From: Bacteroidales bacterium UBA4459
GTDB lineage: Bacteria; Bacteroidota; Bacteroidia; Bacteroidales; F082
DNA: 12,844 nucleotides
Reading direction: 5' to 3'
Assembly (NCBI GenBank): GCA_002389465.1
Contig: DGOT01000135.1
Location: 1 to 12,844 of the forward strand
The first letter of the stretch is position 1. Each line of letters starts with the position of its first letter. Below, in pieces: positions 7,854 through 12,844 of this stretch. Made by a program: the position numbers and the translations under genes. The notes under the pieces are model-generated. The model was not told where the DNA came from. It was given only the letters and a program-made list of their open reading frames with translations, and ran no database searches.

Positions 7854-8948
7854 TTAGATACCCAAAGAGATACCAAGTCCCTGAGCTGTTTTTACAAGGG
7901 AATTGTCTTCTGTAACGAGATTTGGTTTAGCAATTGCTTCTTTCAACGGCACGGCAATAAAATTCGGATGACGATAAGCCACCATTTTGCCGAAGTCGTT
8001 ATGTAACACCATTTCAAAAGCTTTTACACCAAACTGTGCCGAAAGCACTCGGTCGTAGGCAATCGGAATGCCGCCCCGTTGCAAATGGCCAAGCACCGTT
8101 TCGCGCATATCATGTTCAAAACCTGCTTCCTGCAACTCATTTATGAGCTGACGAGCTATACCCCCCAAGCGTTTATTTCTATACCCGACTTCTTTGTTTT
8201 CCTGGTACACCATTTCGCCACCTTGCCTGTGTGCTCCTTCCGAAACAACAACAACGGCAAAACCTCTGTCGTAATGAAATCTTTTTTCCAGAGCCTCTTT
8301 TGCTTTATTAATATCGTAAGGGAATTCAGGAATCAGGCACACTTCGGCGCCGCCTGCCACGGCTGCATTAAGCGCGATCCATCCGGCATATCTTCCCATA
8401 ACTTCCAGCACAAACACACGGTTGTGACTTGCAGCTGTGGTTACCAGTTTATCCACGGATTCCGTAGCAATCTGTACAGCTGTTTGAAAGCCAAAGGTTG
8501 TATCCGTCGAAGAAAGATCGTTATCAATCGTTTTGGGAACACCGATAATATCTAATCCTTTTTCAAAAAGCTTCTGCGATATCAACTGTGATCCATCACC
8601 CCCGATATTAATCACCGCATCAATATTCATATATTGTAACTTCTGAATCATATCATCCGAACGGTCAACGGTAGTCCAGGAGCCATCTTTATTTTTTACA
8701 GGCCACGAGAACGGCCCTCCCTTATTGGTGGTTTCAATAATGGTTCCTCCCTGAAAATGAATTCCAGCTACTTTTTTATTGTCCAATACAACTACTTCGG
8801 TAGGTTCCCACAACACACCGTTAAATGCCTGGATACTTCCTAGAACTTCCCAGTCGCCTTCCTGCGATGCTCTGTGCACAATAGCTCTTATTACGGCATT
8901 AAGACCGGGACAATCGCCTCCTCCTGTTGCTATTAATAATCGTTTCAT
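7854..8948 (-). CDS. pfkA: 6-phosphofructokinase (mixed-substrate type, probably ATP-using)
   Basis: The enzyme phosphorylates fructose 6-phosphate to fructose 1,6-bisphosphate, the committed step of glycolysis, in the cytoplasm. Starting at MKRLLIATGGGDCPGLNAVI gives 364 residues. An in-frame ATG 33 bases upstream adds 11 residues not seen in the family and would lie upstream of the predicted transcript start. Visible motifs are GGGDCPG (9-15), GGDGS (116-120), PKTIDND (138-144, catalytic D142), MGRYAGW (184-190) and HLQRGG (288-293). By established numbering, G119 matches E. coli G104 and favours ATP. K139 matches E. coli G124, and Lys is usual at that position in PPi enzymes but is also found in some ATP enzymes. 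Allosteric behaviour cannot be read from the sequence. It is the first gene of the leftward group with the mscS-like gene. Confidence 0.94.
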   Translation of the reverse strand: MKRLLIATGGGDCPGLNAVIRAIVHRASQEGDWEVLGSIQAFNGVLWEPTEVVVLDNKKVAGIHFQGGTIIETTNKGGPFSWPVKNKDGSWTTVDRSDDMIQKLQYMNIDAVINIGGDGSQLISQKLFEKGLDIIGVPKTIDNDLSSTDTTFGFQTAVQIATESVDKLVTTAASHNRVFVLEVMGRYAGWIALNAAVAGGAEVCLIPEFPYDINKAKEALEKRFHYDRGFAVVVVSEGAHRQGGEMVYQENKEVGYRNKRLGGIARQLINELQEAGFEHDMRETVLGHLQRGGIPIAYDRVLSAQFGVKAFEMVLHNDFGKMVAYRHPNFIAVPLKEAIAKPNLVTEDNSLVKTAQGLGISLGI

Positions 8949-8964
8949 AATATTAATTGATGGC

Positions 8965-8972
8965 CAAAAATA
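8965..8972 (-). promoter_or_regulatory. Bacteroidota-type -7 element for the pfkA transcript
   Basis: On the minus strand this reads TATTTTTG, an exact match to the TAnnTTTG consensus. It predicts a transcript start near 8958, about 10 bases before the MKRLL start codon. No good -33 TTTG is found at the usual spacing, so activity may need an activator or be modest. Confidence 0.5.
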
Positions 8973-9072
8973 GTTAAACAACCCGAATGCGGCTTAACAG
9001 GAGCAGAAAAACTGACGAGATTGATTGCCTAATCTGTACTAATTATTGTGCAGAACTCTTGTTCTTCAATAT

Positions 9073-9096
9073 TTTACGCTTCAATAGTTGCGTAAA
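9073..9096 (+). promoter_or_regulatory. Inverted repeat (candidate operator) over the -33 element
   Basis: The two arms TTTACGC (9073-9079) and GCGTAAA (9090-9096) are perfect 7-base complements around a 10-base spacer. The right arm begins on the last base of the -33 TTG at 9088-9090. The 24-base size and position fit a dimeric repressor or activator site for the rightward gene, and possibly for the divergent pfkA as well. Confidence 0.45.
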
Positions 9097-9117
9097 CCGG
9101 AATAAATATTATATTTT
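9088..9117 (+). promoter_or_regulatory. Promoter (-33 / -7) for the 250-residue gene
   Basis: A -33 TTG (9088-9090) and a -7 TATATTTT (9110-9117, one mismatch to TAnnTTTG) are separated by exactly 19 bases, the Bacteroidota spacing. The predicted start near 9124 leaves a leader of about 12 bases before the ATG at 9136. Confidence 0.6.
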
Positions 9118-9135
9118 TATAAACTATTTGTTGTT

Positions 9136-9888
9136 ATGTCTGTCTCTGGAATTACATTACTGATCATGCTGTTTCTCGGGGGAAATCCGGAACCTGTTTT
9201 TATGGTTGAAAACCTGCCGAAGGAAACCAGGGCTTACGTACATGAAAAGGAACGGAAAAAAGAAATCCTTCTACTCTATCACCAGTACAAAAAAGAAGTT
9301 AAACCTCTTAAAAAAGAGTTTACAAAAACCTGGAGAAAACTTAAAAAAATAAATCTCTCAAAAAAAACGCCGACAGATTCACTCTTTCAGATGTTGTCTT
9401 ATTCTCTGGATCTACATAAACAAATAGCATTAACAGGCATTCCTTACCGCATACAAATTCAGGAGTTGTTCTTATCGGGAGAATGGGATGCGGTTATTGT
9501 ACATTCAAAAAACTATCCGGGCGACAGTATTCTGAAAAATGACAGGCAAGCCCTTGATCTGGAGCTTGACGAAATCAAATTCATTATTACAAAATATATT
9601 TCCGACCCCTTCAGGGCTACCGAAGTATGCAAAGCCCATCATCGTCTTTCCTCACGGTTAACCGAACTCATCGAAATATATGCGGGTACTATTGTGTATA
9701 ATCTGTCCATATTTTCTGAGCGGGATGCAGGAAGACATGAGCTCGAAAAAGCAATTTCGTCCACTTATGCAATGGATGACGAAGTGCTTTTTGCACTGGC
9801 CGATTTCAATATTATAGTGAGAGATTATACAACCAATGAAGAATGGTTTCAGATGGCCAGAAAGATCAACAGACGTTACTCATATTGA
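9136..9888 (+). CDS. Unrecognised 250-residue protein with an N-terminal hydrophobic segment
   Basis: I do not recognise a family. Residues 4-15 (SGITLLIMLFLG) are a short hydrophobic segment that could be a membrane anchor or an uncleaved signal. It is followed by a Lys/Glu-rich helical stretch at about 34-76 that may form a coiled coil. The remainder is mostly helical in character, with LFLSGEWDAVIVH (111-123), a CKAHHRLSSRLTELIEIY segment (165-182) and an acidic helix before the end NEEWFQMARKINRRYSY. No catalytic motif stands out. It is probably envelope-associated, facing the periplasm. It is transcribed from the promoter at 9088-9117, divergently from pfkA. Eighty bases separate it from the DUF438 gene, which has its own -7 element, so it may be monocistronic. 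That it is a real gene is well supported by the promoter fit, length and codon use. Confidence 0.8.
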   Translation: MSVSGITLLIMLFLGGNPEPVFMVENLPKETRAYVHEKERKKEILLLYHQYKKEVKPLKKEFTKTWRKLKKINLSKKTPTDSLFQMLSYSLDLHKQIALTGIPYRIQIQELFLSGEWDAVIVHSKNYPGDSILKNDRQALDLELDEIKFIITKYISDPFRATEVCKAHHRLSSRLTELIEIYAGTIVYNLSIFSERDAGRHELEKAISSTYAMDDEVLFALADFNIIVRDYTTNEEWFQMARKINRRYSY

Positions 9889-9935
9889 TTCTTTGACTTG
9901 TGTCTTTCATGCATAAAACTTAACCTGAAAAACCT

Positions 9936-9943
9936 TAATTTTG
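9936..9943 (+). promoter_or_regulatory. -7 element for the DUF438/PAS gene
   Basis: TAATTTTG is an exact match to TAnnTTTG, 25 bases before the ATG at 9969, giving a leader of about 19 bases. No TTTG lies at the 19-21 base spacing; the nearest candidates (9892-9900) are too far away. Confidence 0.45.
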
Positions 9944-9968
9944 TACTGATTATCTAAACTTATCACTC

Positions 9969-11180
9969 ATGTCGGAACAACTCTATAAGCCTAATCGGGA
10001 AGCGTTAATAATCAGTGATTTTACCGTAAGGCTAATGAAAGGAAAGGTAAGCCGGGAAGAAGCGACTACTATGCAGGAGACATTAAAAGATGCTCTGGCA
10101 GAAGACTTTATTGCTGGTATTAATCTTCTGGTTCAGCAACAACCGGTATCAACAGAAATGAAAAAGGGAATCAACAAATTGCTGAACCTGTTTTATGCCC
10201 ATCTGAACGAATTGCCTCAACCGGAAGTAAGCGAAAACTCTTTCGCCGGAGGGCTTATCAGCGACAACAAAGTCATCCTGTCCGAAGTCAGAAGCTTAAA
10301 ACCTTTTATTAAAGAGTTGCAAAAAACCGTACCACCACCCGAACCATTGGCAGCTTTCAGAAAACAAATTAAAGTATTAGCAACTGTTGAAAAACATTAC
10401 CAGATCACGGAAAACATCCTGTTCCCCTTCCTCGAAAAACTTTGGCCGGCACATCGCTGCTTGCAGGTACTTTGGTCGGTACACGATGATGTCAGGGAAG
10501 AATTACGAGAACTAATAACCGTAACGGAATCAGGCAACTGGGATCTGAAACGCTTCAACCGGCTGACAGGTGATTTGTTTTTCAACATCAGTACAGCCAT
10601 TTTCAGAGAAGAAAAAATACTCATCCCGGCTATTATTAATACCGGCGTTACCAGCGATCTGGACAACCTGCTGGACGAGGCTGCAGAAATCGGGTGGTCG
10701 TTCATTCAGGCACCTGTTTCGCTTAAAAAGAAAACGCCCGGAACAGATAAATCGGAAGAACAAAATTTAAAAGTCAAGTTTGCCACAGGCAGTTTGTTGC
10801 CTGAACAAGTAGAACTTATTTTCAATCACCTGCCTTTGGATATTACATTTGTTGATGAAACCGATACGGTATGTTATTTCTCCACACCTCCGAAGCGTAC
10901 TTTTACCCGTACCAACGCCGTTATAGGACGTACCGTACAGAATTGCCACCCGCCCGAAAGTGTATGGATGGTTGAAAAGATTCTAAAAGCATTCAAAAAC
11001 GGCACACAAGATGTGGCCTCGTTCTGGATTCCTTTTAAAGACCAGTTTGTTTACATACAATATTATGCCATCCGCGATACACAGGGAAATTACCATGGAA
11101 CATTGGAAGTTACACAGGACGTAAAAGACATCAGGGAACTTGAAGGAGAACGACGATTACTGAGTTGGGAAAATGAATAA
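9969..11180 (+). CDS. DUF438 protein with hemerythrin-like and PAS domains (probable redox/gas sensor)
   Basis: The 403 residues follow the DUF438-hemerythrin-PAS layout (COG2461-like). DUF438 is at about 15-85, a four-helix hemerythrin-like region at about 95-225, a linker of about 250-270, and a PAS domain at about 275-390. The hemerythrin part shows H143, E148 (HYQITENILFPFLEK), H172-D173 and E214-E215. The histidine usually found in the first helix (a GHPxHTF-like motif, from memory of the family) is replaced here by SFAGGLISDN (91-100). The PAS part has DITFVDETDTVCYF (291-304) and the conserved NCHPPES motif (325-331), and ends in VTQDV...LEGERRLLSW. There is no signal peptide or output domain, so it would act in the cytoplasm, perhaps through a partner. 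A role in sensing oxygen, NO or redox state is inferred from the fold types, not shown. It converges on the YceI-like gene with a 19-base gap. Confidence 0.85.
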   Translation: MSEQLYKPNREALIISDFTVRLMKGKVSREEATTMQETLKDALAEDFIAGINLLVQQQPVSTEMKKGINKLLNLFYAHLNELPQPEVSENSFAGGLISDNKVILSEVRSLKPFIKELQKTVPPPEPLAAFRKQIKVLATVEKHYQITENILFPFLEKLWPAHRCLQVLWSVHDDVREELRELITVTESGNWDLKRFNRLTGDLFFNISTAIFREEKILIPAIINTGVTSDLDNLLDEAAEIGWSFIQAPVSLKKKTPGTDKSEEQNLKVKFATGSLLPEQVELIFNHLPLDITFVDETDTVCYFSTPPKRTFTRTNAVIGRTVQNCHPPESVWMVEKILKAFKNGTQDVASFWIPFKDQFVYIQYYAIRDTQGNYHGTLEVTQDVKDIRELEGERRLLSWENE

Positions 11181-11199
11181 TATTTGGAAAAACCCGATC

Positions 11200-11790
11200 T
11201 TACGGTGATTTAAATCCCGCCAGAGATACTGAAATTGTAACTTCATTGGGAACGATGAAACTCTTATCACTTTTAGCATTTCCTTTCGACATAGTAATAT
11301 TGCCGTAGTCGCTACGATCAATAATAATTTCTTCAGTCATGGCTTTTATTGAATCGTTTTTGAATGTAATTCCACAGGAGAAATGAATACAATTTGTAAT
11401 TCCCAAAAATGTTAAATCACCCGTAATGTATGCTGAATCGTGCTCATATCTTACATCGTCAATGGCGAAAGTAGAATAATGATATTTTGCGGTATAGAGA
11501 AAATCTTTCGACTTCAGGGTATTTTGAAGGGTGACACGCATCAATTCATAGTCAATGTCAACATCTGTGATACTCTCCATACAGATATCAAAACTACCTC
11601 CCACCAGTTTCTCTTTCTTCATTTTCAGGCTGCCATTGTCCAGCTTAAAATACCCCCGGTGCAGGTCGCACGACCATGTTACGATACTCCTAGCCGTATC
11701 TATAGTAAAAAAAACAGGTTCCTGGGCGTTTAATTCAACAAAACTCAACAGGAAGAGTAAGGATGATAATATATTAATAGAATTTCTCAT
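11200..11790 (-). CDS. YceI-family secreted lipid-binding-type protein
   Basis: YceI proteins fold as a lipocalin-like barrel that can hold a long isoprenoid or other lipid in the periplasm. The 196 residues begin with a signal peptide (about 1-22, ending LNAQ). The mature part opens with the family start FTIDTARSIVTWSC (28-41). VGGSFDICMESITDVDID (63-80) follows, then LKSKDFLYTAKYHYSTF (92-108), the signature GDLTFLGITNCIHF (124-137) and IDRSDYGN (157-164). It ends with SFIVPNEVTISVSLAG (177-192). It starts three bases after the stop of the pentapeptide-repeat gene and is the last gene of that leftward group. Four Cys residues (41, 70, 134, 139) lie in the mature part, so disulphides are possible. 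The ligand is unknown. Confidence 0.88.
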   Translation of the reverse strand: MRNSINILSSLLFLLSFVELNAQEPVFFTIDTARSIVTWSCDLHRGYFKLDNGSLKMKKEKLVGGSFDICMESITDVDIDYELMRVTLQNTLKSKDFLYTAKYHYSTFAIDDVRYEHDSAYITGDLTFLGITNCIHFSCGITFKNDSIKAMTEEIIIDRSDYGNITMSKGNAKSDKSFIVPNEVTISVSLAGFKSP

Positions 11791-11793
11791 ACT

Positions 11794-12735
11794 TTAATCA
11801 TCATTACTACCCACACTGCAAACGCCGGTAATTTTATCATCAATAATCAATTCCTGAATTTCCGGCGGAATATTAATGGCCCCTTTAAAATTAGTGTTTA
11901 CAAACTCAACAGCAAAAAAATTACAATCTTTAATGTCGGCACCTGAGAAGTCTGCTTCTTGCAGATGAGCCCCTCTAAAGTCAACATTCCATAATCGCGA
12001 GTTAATAAAACTTGTCTCTTCAAGCCCTGCACCTGTAAAGTCAGAGTAACTGAAGTCAGTCGAATCGAGTTTAGCACCGGCAAATACAGTAATTATGAAC
12101 TTAACATGCACCATTTTACTACCGGTAAAGTCAGCATCAGTAAACTCAGATTCTTTCATCAGGGCATTAGTAAAATCACTGTTACGAAAGTTGGTTCGGT
12201 GACCTCTAACGCCAAACATATTTGCACCTCTAAAATCAGAATTTTCAAGACTCGCATCATTGACAAAAATCCTGAAAAGAGTACCACGACTGAAAAGGCA
12301 GCTTGACAAGTCAGAACTATCAAAACTTGACCATCTCATATCAGAAAACCGAAAGTCAGAATTTGATAAATTGGCCTTTTCAACATGAGCAGAGCGAAAA
12401 CTTGACCCTCTAAAGTCAGCATATTGTACGCTTTCTCCGTTCCAATAAACTTCGTCAAGGTTAGCAAACCTAAAATCATCTTTATTTTGGGGAATGACGG
12501 CTATCCCTTTTTTGCGTTTTTTTCCATTTTCAAGTAGTAATTCTTTATTTATAACAGCCTTTCGTATAGATTTATCAGTAAAATTAGTCAGTTTATACAT
12601 GTTAGATGTATCCGGTGCAGATTCAAATAAACTGTTTTGCCGACTCTGGTTCATCAAATTTGTACATGATGGAAATGAAGCGATGCCGGACAATAAAATA
12701 AAAAGAAGAAGACGAGACGAAATTTTTATAATCAT
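11794..12735 (-). CDS. Pentapeptide-repeat putative lipoprotein
   Basis: The 313 residues begin with an exported N-terminus: a basic start, a hydrophobic core LLLFILLSGIAS, and a Cys at 24 in FPSC. That is a relaxed lipobox, so a lipid anchor is likely but not certain. Residues 25-85 are polar with a KKRKK patch (72-76). From 86 to 285 there are 40 pentapeptides of the A(D/N)Lxx type without a break. The central residue is Phe, Leu, Met, Ile, Val or Trp at 88 and every fifth residue up to 283, except Gly178. This predicts a right-handed four-sided beta helix of 10 coils. A short C-terminal region (286-313) caps it. Most pentapeptide proteins such as the Qnr type are cytoplasmic; this one appears to be exported. 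Its start is three bases after the stop of the upstream membrane-protein gene and its stop is three bases before the YceI-like start, so coupled translation is likely. Role unknown. Confidence 0.88.
   Translation of the reverse strand: MIIKISSRLLLFILLSGIASFPSCTNLMNQSRQNSLFESAPDTSNMYKLTNFTDKSIRKAVINKELLLENGKKRKKGIAVIPQNKDDFRFANLDEVYWNGESVQYADFRGSSFRSAHVEKANLSNSDFRFSDMRWSSFDSSDLSSCLFSRGTLFRIFVNDASLENSDFRGANMFGVRGHRTNFRNSDFTNALMKESEFTDADFTGSKMVHVKFIITVFAGAKLDSTDFSYSDFTGAGLEETSFINSRLWNVDFRGAHLQEADFSGADIKDCNFFAVEFVNTNFKGAINIPPEIQELIIDDKITGVCSVGSNDD
11881..12480 (-). repeat. 15-base-periodic coding repeat (40 pentapeptides)
   Basis: The pentapeptide region is also visible as DNA. On the plus strand AAAGTCAG/AAAATCAG-type words recur at multiples of 15 bases (for example near 12055, 12125 and 12410), which correspond to the Asp-Phe-(Thr/Arg/Ser) codons. 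Units are diverged, so this looks like old repeat growth and not a recent expansion. Confidence 0.8.
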
Positions 12736-12738
12736 ATA

Positions 12739-12844
12739 CTAAACAATATCACTTTTATTAAAATGTCTGTTGCCAAAAAATCCAAATACAAATCCCAGGA
12801 TAATAGGATATACAATTGCAAAAATAATAAAAGCCCATCTACTA
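12739..12844 (-). CDS. C-terminal end of a membrane protein (partial, cut by the window edge)
   Basis: On the minus strand the frame is open from the right edge to a TAG at 12739-12741. It encodes 34 residues containing a clear membrane helix (FIIFAIVYPIILGFVFGFF) and a short polar end NRHFNKSDIV. The stop is three bases before the ATG of the pentapeptide-repeat gene, which supports its being a real gene in the same operon. The protein family cannot be told from one helix. The helix would be the last of an inner-membrane protein. Confidence 0.7.
   Translation of the reverse strand, partial: SRWAFIIFAIVYPIILGFVFGFFGNRHFNKSDIV

Noticed and set aside
8079..8555. A 158-residue open frame on the plus strand opposite pfkA
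   Set aside because: pfkA on the other strand carries every catalytic motif; this frame has no recognisable features and is a shadow.
8949..8981. Upstream start of pfkA that adds 11 residues
   Set aside because: The family begins at MKRLLIATGGGD, and the -7 element at 8965-8972 would put the transcript start downstream of this ATG.
11794..12735. Qnr-like or McbG-like topoisomerase-protecting protein
   Set aside because: The protein has an export signal and a likely lipidated Cys, so it would not meet DNA gyrase in the cytoplasm.
1..12844. CRISPR arrays, tRNAs, rRNAs, insertion sequences, attachment sites
   Set aside because: None seen: the only regular repeats are protein-coding pentapeptides and the YRHG-like units, and there is no transposase or integrase gene.

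Overview
The window looks like chromosomal core-type DNA from a member of the phylum Bacteroidota, probably in or near the order Bacteroidales/Marinilabiliales. The signs are AT-rich, Shine-Dalgarno-poor gene starts, several close matches to the Bacteroidota -7 promoter element (TAnnTTTG), Bacteroidota-style TolC, adaptor and outer-membrane barrel proteins, and a PfkA of the mixed-substrate type. The lineage is inferred from style, since no rRNA or marker search was possible. I see no transposase, integrase, CRISPR array, tRNA or rRNA.

Left, rightward (1-3962): the K/A-rich tail of a possible upstream gene, then about 250 bases without a gene that hold two copies of a 16-base direct repeat. 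Next come a TolC-type outer-membrane channel, an RND/MacA-type periplasmic adaptor and tsaB (tRNA t6A synthesis, TTG start). An export duct is thus encoded without its inner-membrane pump, next to a housekeeping tRNA-modification gene.

Middle, leftward (8948 down to 3966): pfkA, a small MscS-family mechanosensitive channel, a small outer-membrane beta-barrel protein, and a 728-residue secreted protein. The last has three divergent modules, a Tyr/Gly/Trp-rich stretch and a very basic disordered tail. Spacings are 57, 10 and 86 bases, so this could be one transcript running from a -7 element just upstream of pfkA. Its end meets the tsaB end with only three bases between.

Right, rightward (9136-11180): an unrecognised 250-residue protein with one N-terminal hydrophobic segment, behind the best promoter in the window (-33 and -7 at 19-base spacing, with an inverted repeat over the -33 element). 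A DUF438/hemerythrin-like/PAS sensor protein follows with its own -7 element.

Far right, leftward (12844 down to 11200): the C-terminal end of a membrane protein, a pentapeptide-repeat putative lipoprotein with 40 pentapeptides in one unbroken register, and a YceI-family secreted protein. Each is separated by exactly three bases, so they form a tight envelope-directed operon. This cluster is the best candidate for an undescribed system. The 728-residue protein and the altered metal site in the DUF438 protein come next.
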